Shown: positions 17,118-25,868 of the stretch, in pieces
Layout of the letters: each line of letters opens with the position of its first letter
Numbering within the stretch: the stretch's first letter is position 1
The notes under the pieces: model-generated
What the model saw: only the letters and a program-made list of their open reading frames with translations
What the model was told of the DNA's origin: nothing
Database searches by the model: none
Origin: Clostridium_F caseinilyticum
Lineage (GTDB): Bacteria; Bacillota; Clostridia; Clostridiales; Clostridiaceae
Strand: one strand, 5' to 3'
Length of the DNA: 64,000 nucleotides
NCBI RefSeq assembly: GCF_046127645.1
Contig: NZ_CP175919.1
Position numbers and translations under genes: made by a program

Positions 17118-19712
17118 TTATGAAAGTTTTTTTACTGAGTTATTAAATAATATTGTAATAAACCATACAGCTATTGTTCCTAAAAATATTTTTAAATATT
17201 GCAGATTAAAAATTTTAAATAAAATATTATAATCCAATATAGCACTTATAATTATAGGCAAAAATATATTTATAATTATAAGCATATTAGCAACTTTATT
17301 TTTAAATATAAATTTTTTACTAAAAATATATATACTAGTACTTACTAATAAGTTCAATATAAAAAAGGAACTTATTCCAGCTGTTTCTTTAGAATATGTA
17401 TAACAAAATTTAAAATTTAAAAATGAAATAATTCCTATTATTAAAGCTGTAGAAATTACTTTCCAACTGTTTTCTTTAATTAAATCTCCTTCTTCTTTTA
17501 TATTGTTTATAGAATAATCCTCTTCTTTATACTGAAACATAATAGCTAAAGATGATATTAATACAGTTATAGAATTAATCCAAATTATATAAAATTTTAA
17601 TTCTGGACTATAATAAAAACTACTAATTACTATAGAAAATAAAAATGTAGATAATAGCACAGTTACTATATACATAATAATATTTTTTGAAGCTTGTAAA
17701 ATCTTTCTACAATCTACTATGCTCATTAATAAGTTTTTCAAACTCCAATCTTTTAATACTATATCTGAAAATTTTTGCAGTAAATTGTTATTTGAATCTG
17801 TTATACCTACATCTGCTGACTTTAATGATGGCAAATCATTAACTTTAGCTCCTTCCATAACAGTTATATATCCTTTATTCTTATAATTATTAACCATTTT
17901 TATTTTATGCTTATAATTTACTCTTGAAAAAATTTTTATCTTATCTATGTTATCTTTAATTTCTTCTTCTTTCATATTATCCATTTCTACGCCTGATATA
18001 ACTTGACTTACTTTTCTTAATATACCTAATTTTACTCCAGTATAATACGCTGTAAGTTTATTATCTTCTGTAATTATTATAGGATATACGCAAAGATATC
18101 TAGATAAATTTATAGCTTCTTCCCAGTTATCTTTTAAAGGATTATCAAATCCTATAATTCCTGCAAATACTAAATTACTTTCTACATTTTCTTTAATACT
18201 TGGTTCATAATTAAAACTTCTATAGGCAAATCCTAAAACAGATAAACTGTCTTTAGACATTTCCATATCCGCCATCTTTATATTATTTATATCTTCTTCA
18301 CTTATTTCCATTTCTATACCATTTTTCATTATATGAGTACATTTACTTAGTATACTTTCTAAGGACCCTTTTATATTTGCTCTATAATTACCATCTACCC
18401 TATTAATTGTAGTCATAATTCTTTTATCTGTATCATATGGTATTGGGAATACTCTATTGTTTTCTTCTTCTAGAGAATTTTTGTTTATACCATTTCGCAT
18501 CGCAAACTCTGTTAAAGCTATTTCTGCGTAATCATTTTTAATATTCTTTATTTCTCCTATTTTAAAATCAGTATCATTACATAAAACTCCTATTTGTAAA
18601 AGTCTTATTACATTTAAATCCTCTTTAAACTCTCTATCTATTTTTATAGTTTCCTCATTTAAAGGAATAAATTTACCATTAGTATATATCTTTTTTACTG
18701 ACATTGTTTTTTGAGATAATGCTCCAGTTTTATTTATAAAAACTATAGATGCCTTAGCAAATTTCTCTATTACAGATATATTTTTAAAAACTATACCTTC
18801 TTTTTTCATTTTTTTGATTATGATAAACAAACTAAATATAACAATTAAAATAAGTGTAATTGGAATGTATGAAAGTATTAATATAGAACTATTTCTTACA
18901 ATAGTTTGTATATTATTACCCATTACATAATTTACAGAAGCTGCTAAAATAGTTAATATTAAAAATATTAAGGATATTTTATTTGCAATCTTTGTTATTC
19001 TATCTTTCAAAGAGAATTTTTCTTCACCATCTTCTGAAGATTTACTTATTATATTAAATGCTTCTGTATTCTCACCTACAGCTATTACTATTCCCAATAC
19101 TTCCCCAGAAATTATAGTTGAAGATTTAAATAATATATTTTTCATCTCCGAAGTACTTATTTCTTGATCTTCTATTTTAGTAGAATATTTTTCTACAACA
19201 TAATTCTCTCCAGTAATTACAGCCTCATTTACCCTTAATCTTTCGGATTCTATTATTCTTATATCTGCTGGTACTATATCTCCTGGTTTTAATCTAACTA
19301 TATCTCCTACCACCAAGTCAATGGAACTTATATTTTTAGTTAGACTTCCTCTTAATACCCTAGAACCAGTTACACTCAATTTTTCCAAAGTATTTATATT
19401 TTTGAGTTCCTTTGATTCTACATAAATTATAGAAACTAAATAGATTAAAGATATAAAAATTAATATAGAAAAATAAATAACTTCTTTGTCCAAAAAAAAT
19501 AAAACAGAACATAAAATTATATTTACAAACCATAACTGTGTCATTTCTTTTAGTATAAGATAAAATATATTCCTCTTTCCGCCAAAACGAAATTCATTAA
19601 CACCATATTTTTTTCTATGTAAATCTATTTGACTTTCTAAAAGACCTGAGTAAGAATCGCTATTTAAGTGTTTAACTACATCTACCCATGTATAATTATA
19701 AAAATTGGTCAA
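17118..19712 (-). CDS. P-type ATPase homologue with degenerate catalytic motifs (probable pseudo-ATPase)
   Basis: 864 aa with the domain order of a P2-type cation pump: N-terminal cation-ATPase domain, two membrane helices, actuator domain (LKPGDIVPADIRI, 141-153), two helices, P and N domains, and C-terminal membrane helices. The catalytic DKTGTLT motif reads NKTGALS: residue 327 is Asn, codon AAT at 18732-18734 on the minus strand. TGES is TGEN (167-170), the TM4 PEGLP site is YIPITL (282-287), TGD is TED (548-550) and TGDGVND is EGAKVND (620-626). The nucleotide-binding KGSLE (448-452) and the hinge-side HKIKMV are kept. It therefore cannot form the aspartyl-phosphate. Substrate unknown. 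The frame is intact over 2.6 kb, so it is maintained rather than decaying. Confidence 0.85.
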   Translation of the reverse strand: MTNFYNYTWVDVVKHLNSDSYSGLLESQIDLHRKKYGVNEFRFGGKRNIFYLILKEMTQLWFVNIILCSVLFFLDKEVIYFSILIFISLIYLVSIIYVESKELKNINTLEKLSVTGSRVLRGSLTKNISSIDLVVGDIVRLKPGDIVPADIRIIESERLRVNEAVITGENYVVEKYSTKIEDQEISTSEMKNILFKSSTIISGEVLGIVIAVGENTEAFNIISKSSEDGEEKFSLKDRITKIANKISLIFLILTILAASVNYVMGNNIQTIVRNSSILILSYIPITLILIVIFSLFIIIKKMKKEGIVFKNISVIEKFAKASIVFINKTGALSQKTMSVKKIYTNGKFIPLNEETIKIDREFKEDLNVIRLLQIGVLCNDTDFKIGEIKNIKNDYAEIALTEFAMRNGINKNSLEEENNRVFPIPYDTDKRIMTTINRVDGNYRANIKGSLESILSKCTHIMKNGIEMEISEEDINNIKMADMEMSKDSLSVLGFAYRSFNYEPSIKENVESNLVFAGIIGFDNPLKDNWEEAINLSRYLCVYPIIITEDNKLTAYYTGVKLGILRKVSQVISGVEMDNMKEEEIKDNIDKIKIFSRVNYKHKIKMVNNYKNKGYITVMEGAKVNDLPSLKSADVGITDSNNNLLQKFSDIVLKDWSLKNLLMSIVDCRKILQASKNIIMYIVTVLLSTFLFSIVISSFYYSPELKFYIIWINSITVLISSLAIMFQYKEEDYSINNIKEEGDLIKENSWKVISTALIIGIISFLNFKFCYTYSKETAGISSFFILNLLVSTSIYIFSKKFIFKNKVANMLIIINIFLPIIISAILDYNILFKIFNLQYLKIFLGTIAVWFITILFNNSVKKLS

Positions 19713-20215
19713 GGTTCTCTACCTCCAAGCTATAAACTACATACTTTTGCTAATTCTATTGTCGTATATATTAATTAAGTCTTTATATAATATCAATTAA
19801 CTTATTTAACACTTTAATTATATCTCATTTAACTAACTTATTTAACAACTATATACCATTAAATTAATATTTATTTATATTATATTAAAAGTAATAAGTT
19901 TACTTAAATATTTTTTCAATAACAATTAAATATTTAATCTTAATAACTTAAAATTAATTTTATATAACTCTCGACTAATTTTTCCCAAAACAATAAAACC
20001 TACAAGTCAGTATTATACTTAATTTCATTACTAACTTATAGGTTATTTATACTTTTCTATGATTAATTGTAATATTTAACTCACTATTCAATTTATAGCC
20101 TATCCTAAACTCCTATAACTATTATCATTAATACGTCAAATTACTTTTAATCACTATTATTTAATAATTTATATATGAAAATATATTTGATTTAAATTTA
20201 GGTTAAAAAATACTT
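19713..20215. other. Gene-free AT-rich stretch between the DUF1538 gene and the P-type ATPase homologue
   Basis: About 500 bp, strongly A/T, with no open frame of note. The only structure I see is the hairpin at 19997-20044. The left end presumably holds the promoter and leader of the ATPase homologue, but no clear -35/-10 pair stands out. Confidence 0.6.
19997..20044 (-). terminator. Probable terminator of the DUF1538 gene
   Basis: Arms AACCTACAAGT (19997-20007) and ACTTATAGGTT (20034-20044) pair with one mismatch around a 26-base loop. On the minus strand it is followed by TTATTGTTTT. It lies about 170 bp after the stop of the DUF1538 gene and resembles the terminator after tRNA-Sec. Confidence 0.55.
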
Positions 20216-21730
20216 TTAAGATGAGATACATTCTTGAGATGATTCAATATCTTCAGCATCTTCTTTTGCAGCCTTAATTTTAAAAATAACCCCTAGAACT
20301 TGTAAAGCAATTAAAGGTGTTAAAGCTACCATTGCAATTACTCCAAACCCATCTACTAATACATTTGCTCCTTCTATTGATTCAGCCACACCTTGTGCGA
20401 ATGCTAATATAAAAGTTGCTGTCATTGGTCCTGATGCAACTCCTCCTGAATCAAATGCAATTCCAACAAATAGATTTGGTACAAAATAAGTCATTGTTAC
20501 AGAAATTAAGTAGCCAGGCAATAGATAATGCCATAATTGAATTTGAGGAATAAGTATTCTTAACATAGATAAAGCAACTGCAAGCCCAACTCCTATAGAA
20601 AGTGTAAACATTACCGCTTTTCTATTTACATGTCCATTTGTAACTTCTTCTATCTGATGCATTAATACATAAACAGCTGGCTCAGCAAATATTGTGACGA
20701 ATCCTAAAATAAATCCTATGATAATAACGTAAGATTTATTATCTAAAGATGCTATTTCATACCCAATAGCGCTTCCTACATCCATAAATCCAGCATTAAC
20801 TCCAACTAAAAATAAAATTAATCCTATAAATGTAAATAAAAGCCCAATTAAAATTTTCTTAAAATCTTTTTTAGATAGGTTAATTGAAAATTTTTGAAAT
20901 ACAAGAAAAATAAGTAATATAGGTATCAACGCTAAAAAAGATTCTCCAGCTATTTTTGGAGTTTTTTCAATGAAAGGCTTAATAATTGATGATGACATTG
21001 ATTGATTATATTCAAGACTGCCTGTTATTTTATCAGTTTTTGAAATGATATTCATAATCATAACGGATATTATTGCGCCGGTAGATGCTATAGCGACTAA
21101 TCCAAAGCTGTCTTCCTCTGAATCTTTATCACCTTTTTTTAACATAACAACTCCCATTGCAAGAGCTAGAATAAATGGAACTGTCATGGCACCAGTAGTG
21201 GCACCAGAAGCATCAAAAGATATTGCTAAAAACTCTTTTGACGTAAATATTGCAAGTATAAAAATAAAAGAGTACAAAATTGTTAACATTTTTTTTAATG
21301 GTGTGCCACGAACAATCCTCGCAAGACCTAGAGAAAGCATTATTCCAATTCCAATAGATACAACAACAACAATACTCAACTTCGATATTAAACCAGTGGT
21401 AACAAAATCAACCTGACCTGCCAGAATGTGTAAATCCGGTTCAGCAATTGAGATAATAAATCCAAGTATTAAACCTGAAATAATTATCTTCCATATTTTA
21501 TTTGTCTTTGCTATGGTTGATCCCATAAAATTACCAATAGGAGTAATTCCAATATCTACTCCAAATAAAAAAATAGATAATCCTATAATAATCAGACCTG
21601 CTCCAATGAGGAACCTTGAAATTAATGTCACGCTAAGAGGCGTCAAAGTAAAATTTAGTATCAATACTATAACTATAATTGGAAGAACAGCATATGATAC
21701 TTCTTTCAATTTAGAAACTAATTCCTTCAA
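20216..21730 (-). CDS. DUF1538 family multipass membrane protein (duplicated, UmpAB-like fusion)
   Basis: About 504 aa with two homologous halves in tandem. Half 1 has ISIAEPDLHILAGQV and FDASGATTGAMTVPFI; half 2 has TIFAEPAVYVLMHQI and FDSGGVASGPMTATFI. Each half has about six membrane segments. DUF1538 proteins are integral membrane proteins; paired versions have been linked to Na+/H+ antiport, but substrate assignment here is only a suggestion. Start is uncertain: the TTG at 21730 lies 11 bases after AAAGGA, whereas the ATG at 21742 touches it. Codon usage looks less A/T-biased than neighbouring genes, and gene-poor DNA flanks it on both sides, which suggests lateral gain. Confidence 0.85.
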   Translation of the reverse strand: MKELVSKLKEVSYAVLPIIVIVLILNFTLTPLSVTLISRFLIGAGLIIIGLSIFLFGVDIGITPIGNFMGSTIAKTNKIWKIIISGLILGFIISIAEPDLHILAGQVDFVTTGLISKLSIVVVVSIGIGIMLSLGLARIVRGTPLKKMLTILYSFIFILAIFTSKEFLAISFDASGATTGAMTVPFILALAMGVVMLKKGDKDSEEDSFGLVAIASTGAIISVMIMNIISKTDKITGSLEYNQSMSSSIIKPFIEKTPKIAGESFLALIPILLIFLVFQKFSINLSKKDFKKILIGLLFTFIGLILFLVGVNAGFMDVGSAIGYEIASLDNKSYVIIIGFILGFVTIFAEPAVYVLMHQIEEVTNGHVNRKAVMFTLSIGVGLAVALSMLRILIPQIQLWHYLLPGYLISVTMTYFVPNLFVGIAFDSGGVASGPMTATFILAFAQGVAESIEGANVLVDGFGVIAMVALTPLIALQVLGVIFKIKAAKEDAEDIESSQECISS

Positions 21731-22442
21731 AATATAATACATCCTTTCTTTCAACTATTTTTACACTAATATTAATATTATGAATATAATTTTAAAATAA
21801 AGATTTGCATAATGATCTGTGCTTTTTAATTAAAGTTCTCTACATAGCTTTTAGATAAGTCTTTTAGAATAATTTATCCACAGTGAAGGTTTTTCTTAAC
21901 AAGTTCTTTAACTTAGCTATTTCTAAATATAATTATCTATAGCTATTTACTAACATTATTTTATCTGGAATTTTATATAGTGTCAATAAAAAAATATTAT
22001 TTTTGAATTTCTGCTTTAATAAAATTTAACTTTTTTAAAAATTAACTCCTTATTTTAGTATATAAATTACTATTTCAGAGCCATAAAGCATATTTTCTTC
22101 CAACTAATGTATATTATTTTGCTTAAAAACTTTTTATTGGTTAATATTATGTTAATTTAGTTAAATTCTAGTTAAATTTTAATTAAATATAATATACACT
22201 ACAAATGCTACCAAAATATAAATTTTATTAACTTATAAAGTCACACATAAATTTCCATATATGGCGCTTATTAAATATTTATATTTAATACTTTGTAACA
22301 ACTTTATTCATTTAATATATAATTGTTTTATAAAAAAATTTTATAAAATTCATAAAAAAGACCTAGATAAGCTTTACCTACATAGCAAGGATTTTCTATA
22401 GTTTAAATATTATCACACTTGAAATTTACGACAATAACAATA
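21731..22442. other. Gene-free AT-rich stretch between tRNA-Sec terminator and the DUF1538 gene
   Basis: About 700 bp with no plausible coding frame. It contains only short A/T inverted repeats, for example TTTATAAAAAAATTTTATAAA-like sequence near 22328. The promoter of the DUF1538 gene should lie here but I could not pick one with confidence. Confidence 0.5.
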
Positions 22443-22493
22443 AAACCTCTAAGCTAGAAACCTATTTCTTAGGTATTACTTACTTAGAGGTTT
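22443..22493 (-). terminator. Terminator downstream of tRNA-Sec
   Basis: Perfect 11-bp arms AAACCTCTAAG (22443-22453) and CTTAGAGGTTT (22483-22493) with a second small hairpin inside. On the minus strand it is followed by TATTGTTATTG. It starts 12 bp after the CCA end of tRNA-Sec. Confidence 0.8.
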
Positions 22494-22504
22494 ATTTTAA
22501 AATT

Positions 22505-22601
22505 TGGCGGGAATATGTGGGAATCGAACCCACCCATCGTGGTCTTAGCACGACAACTCGGTTTTGAAGACCGGCAGGCACACCAGCACCTATCTACTCC
22601 C
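22505..22601 (-). tRNA. selC: tRNA-Sec (anticodon UCA)
   Basis: 97 nt including an encoded CCA. The anticodon TCA sits in the loop CTTCAAA (22565-22567, reverse strand). The long extra arm and long acceptor/T side are typical of tRNA-Sec. The T loop TTCGATT is closed by GTGGG/CCCAC. It decodes UGA as selenocysteine with SelB. It lies 1.3 kb after selB on the same strand. Confidence 0.97.
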
Positions 22602-22757
22602 ATATTTTTAAGACCGAATATTATTATATATAAACTTTTGGTAAAAGTCAACATATACAATTAAAATTCCACATACTTCTACTTATTATACATCATTTTT
22701 GTTATTTTTTTGCTAATATCAAATATAAATAAAAATACTCTTATTGCAAAATATAAG

Positions 22758-23040
22758 AAAATTACGACTTAACGTTCTTTAAAGGGTCAGAATTAAAACA
22801 ATAAATACTTTTGTTCAATAGATATCTATAAAAATAAAGAATACTAATATTTGTGTCATAATATTTAAACTAACGCTCTAATGCCACGTCCTGTGGCAGC
22901 AGAGCTAAGTAAACGTCCTGTTTACTTCACTCTTAAATATTAGTTCAAAAATAAAGTATTCTTTTTATTTTTTTAGATATCTATCTTCTCTAAAAGTATT
23001 TATGGTTTTAATACCTTTAAAAGATGTTATTATAATTTCC
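22758..23040. repeat. Long imperfect palindrome 1 with two ACGTCCTGT-core hairpins
   Basis: About 100-base left and right arms are imperfectly complementary. Shared words on the two strands include TAAATACTTTT, TAGATATCTA and AAGAATACT. The centre holds two perfect small hairpins, GCCACGTCCTGTGGC (22883-22897) and GTAAACGTCCTGTTTAC (22909-22925). They share the core ACGTCCTGT but have different stems. No coding frame. It looks like a MITE/REP-type element or a large RNA hairpin. Confidence 0.75.
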
Positions 23041-23364
23041 AATTGAAAGGGAAAACTACAAAATGATGATTTGGTTCCTCTTTTCCACACAAAATCTTTA
23101 ATTATAATATTCATGTTAAGTTATTTATAAATTATAAAATTATATCTAAATTCCATATGTAAATATCTAAAAAAGCCATAGCGCAGTCATAGACTTTCTA
23201 TAGTAATTAATTTGTATTTCTATGTAAAAAACCATTAATTTTATTCACAATAATCGGCGTAGCCAGAAGATTTTCTGTTAAATATATGAGAATATTATAA
23301 GATGAAAAACATCTTTTATTAGGAATTTACAATTATAAATAATACATTTATACAATAACCTTAG

Positions 23365-23467
23365 TAAATTTATATACAGTAGAACTTATTGAATCTATTA
23401 GCTTTGTTATATTAAAGTTGCTTGCTAACGCAAATAGGATTCAGTGTAATTTTAGTTTATATAAATG
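23365..23467. repeat. Imperfect inverted repeat between selB and tRNA-Sec
   Basis: TAAATTTATATACAG...GAATCTATTAGC on the left pairs loosely with the reverse complement of CAAATAGGATTC...TTTATATAAATG on the right, around a centre with GCTTGCTAACGC. It is less regular than the palindromes on either side and may be a decayed member of the same class. Confidence 0.45.
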
Positions 23468-23679
23468 TTATAAAAATTTATTTTTGTCATGCTACGCATT
23501 AATTTTCTAACGAAAGTTTTTTTGAGTGTATTACTGAAAATAATGGATATGATTAAATATTTTAACATTCTTATATAGATATAAATATCTTAAAATGGAT
23601 ATAATTATGAATTTTACATAACAAAGTTGAGCAAAAATTTCATTTAGTCTCTCTTCTATTCACAAGATTATATTTAAAG

Positions 23680-23925
23680 AGTTATTCTATCTTCCCTTGG
23701 TTTAAAAAATGTGGATATGTGGTGTAAAAGGCATTTGAACAAGATTAGAGATTCTTATTTATTTTTGCAAAATATATGTATGTTTCAAATTGTTGTTCGA
23801 GCGTTCAGCGAGTTACAATTTGGAACCATATATTTTAAGAAAAAATAAATTAGAAACTCTTATTGAAGTGAGTTGCCTTTCTAACCACATATCCTTTTTT
23901 TAAACCAAGGGTAGCATAACTTCCT
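23680..23925. repeat. Long imperfect palindrome 3 directly after selB
   Basis: Outer arms CCCTTGGTTTAAAAAA (from 23694) and TTTTTTAAACCAAGGG (to 23911) are perfectly complementary. GGATATGTGG/CCACATATCC, AAAGGCA/TGCCTTT and ATATATG/CATATAT continue the pairing inward to a central hairpin (23788-23822). The element starts 18 bp after the selB stop on the minus strand and could act as its transcription end. The outermost right flank (CAAGTCGTAATTT) is the inverse of the left flank of palindrome 1. Confidence 0.8.
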
Positions 23926-23942
23926 TTCAAGTCGTAATTTCC

Positions 23943-25850
23943 TTAATATAAGACTCTCTCGTCTCCGTTCCTCTTTGTGAATTTTATTCCATCAAAATAT
24001 TCTAATATAGCTAAAGAATATTTTCTACTAGTATCCATAATATCTCTAAACTCAGCTACTGTTATTTTTCCATTGTCCTCTATATGTTTTTTTACCTTTT
24101 CCTTAGCCTCATTATAATCTGATGTTAAAAGTATACAATCTTCATTTACTTTAAACAAAGTTCCTTCTTCGAGTATGGCTTCATAAACTCTCTTAAGTTC
24201 TATTACATTTTGTTCCTGGGAAATAAGTTCTTCATATTTAGGTGGACTATATTTTCCTTTTTTATAGCTAGCTATTATTCTATCATAAATATCCATTTGT
24301 TCTTTGTTAAACTCTACATTAAAATCATACTCTGAAATATACTTACCATGAATCTTTATTAATTCTTTACTTTCTAATAGCTCTAAAAATTTATCATAAG
24401 TCTTTTGTTTTATATCCTTACCTAAAACTCTTATCCTTATCTCTTCCTTAGATACTCCCCATTTAAGAGGATTTTTTTCGTGAAATTCTTTTAATATAGA
24501 TACCATTTCTTTTACTTTTTTATCTATATAATTGATATGAGTATAAACTTTTTTATCTCCATTACTAAATGATACTATCTTTTGTAATCTTATTAGTTCT
24601 TCTATTTCATCTGATATATTTTCTTCATTTTTTCCTAATGCTTTTAATATATCGCCTTCATTTGGAAATTTATCACTTAGTTTTTCTATAATTTTTTCTA
24701 TTATATTAGAAGTATCTCCACTTTCTTTTAATCTTAATTCTTCTATATATTTTTCATTAAATCGTTTTGCCTTTTTAGGTAACGGATCTATTATAGAACC
24801 TCCAGCTATAGTTACCATTGGAGAATAAGATCTTATTACATATCTATCATTTCTCTGACAAGTTATAGGTTTTTCTAATCTTAATTGAACATAGCCTTCT
24901 TCCCCTGGATTTAAACATTCTTTATCTAATATAACAACCCTACATATTATTTCACTAGTTCCATGGTATAATCTAACCCTTTGCCTATTTTCTAATGGCT
25001 TTGATGCACTTTTTAAGTAGTATAACTTACAATCTATCATCATTGATGGTTCCATTAAATTTTGTATGGATACTACATCTCCTCTATCCACATCATTCTT
25101 TTTTATATTAGATAAATTTATTGCACATCTTTGGCCTGCCTCTGCAATTTTAGTTGGTTCATCATGAACTTGAATACCTCTAACTTTTGTAACTAGCTTT
25201 GATGGATAAACTTGTACTGTTTGTCCTTCTTTTATAAAACCACTTATTACTGTACCTGTTACTACAGTACCAAAGCCTGTTATAGAAAAGACTCTATCTA
25301 CAGGCAATCTAAAATGTCCATGCACATCTTTTGTTTCTATATTCTCTGCCATATTATCTATAGCTTTTATTAGTTCATCTATTCCTTCTTTAGTTTTTGA
25401 AGAGACTGGATATATATCTGCACTTTCTAAAAAAGTGTCTTTTAATTCTTCTCTTAAATCTTCTTTCACCATGTCTAACCATTCTGGATCCACCATATCT
25501 GTTTTAGTAAGAACAATTATACCTTTATTAACATTAAGTAGTTGGAGTATCTCTAAATGTTCTTTAGTTTGAGGCATAATTCCCTCATCCGCAGCAATAA
25601 CCATTAGAACTACATCTATACCACTCACTCCTGCTAGCATATTCTTAATAAATTTTTCATGACCTGGCACATCTACAATTCCTGCTCTTTTACCTGAAGG
25701 TAGATCAAAAAATGTAAAACCTAAATTAATAGATATTCCTCTATCTTTTTCTTCTCTAAGAGTATCTGTTTCTCTTCCTGTTAATGCTTTTATTAAAGTA
25801 GTTTTACCATGATCTATATGTCCAGCTGTTCCCATTATTACGTTCTTCAT
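23943..25850 (-). CDS. selB: Selenocysteine-specific translation elongation factor SelB
   Basis: 635 aa. An EF-Tu-like GTPase region (about 1-345) has GTAGHIDHGKTTL, DVPGHEKFIKNM and LTKTDMVD. The C-terminal half contains the winged-helix repeats that bind the SECIS hairpin next to UGA in the mRNA. SelB delivers Sec-tRNA to the ribosome. I choose the ATG at 25850 with GGTG six bases upstream; two further upstream in-frame ATGs lie within that ribosome site. It begins 18 bp after selA. Confidence 0.96.
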   Translation of the reverse strand: MKNVIMGTAGHIDHGKTTLIKALTGRETDTLREEKDRGISINLGFTFFDLPSGKRAGIVDVPGHEKFIKNMLAGVSGIDVVLMVIAADEGIMPQTKEHLEILQLLNVNKGIIVLTKTDMVDPEWLDMVKEDLREELKDTFLESADIYPVSSKTKEGIDELIKAIDNMAENIETKDVHGHFRLPVDRVFSITGFGTVVTGTVISGFIKEGQTVQVYPSKLVTKVRGIQVHDEPTKIAEAGQRCAINLSNIKKNDVDRGDVVSIQNLMEPSMMIDCKLYYLKSASKPLENRQRVRLYHGTSEIICRVVILDKECLNPGEEGYVQLRLEKPITCQRNDRYVIRSYSPMVTIAGGSIIDPLPKKAKRFNEKYIEELRLKESGDTSNIIEKIIEKLSDKFPNEGDILKALGKNEENISDEIEELIRLQKIVSFSNGDKKVYTHINYIDKKVKEMVSILKEFHEKNPLKWGVSKEEIRIRVLGKDIKQKTYDKFLELLESKELIKIHGKYISEYDFNVEFNKEQMDIYDRIIASYKKGKYSPPKYEELISQEQNVIELKRVYEAILEEGTLFKVNEDCILLTSDYNEAKEKVKKHIEDNGKITVAEFRDIMDTSRKYSLAILEYFDGIKFTKRNGDERVLY

Positions 25851-25868
25851 ACACATCACCATTTTCAA

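Noticed and set aside
17118..19712. Normal Ca2+ or K+ pump annotation
   Set aside because: Essential Asp residues are missing, so transport activity should not be assigned.
22602..23942. Hidden or decayed transposase gene in the 1.3-kb gap
   Set aside because: No frame of useful length and no transposase-like motif on either strand; the DNA is explained by imperfect palindromes.
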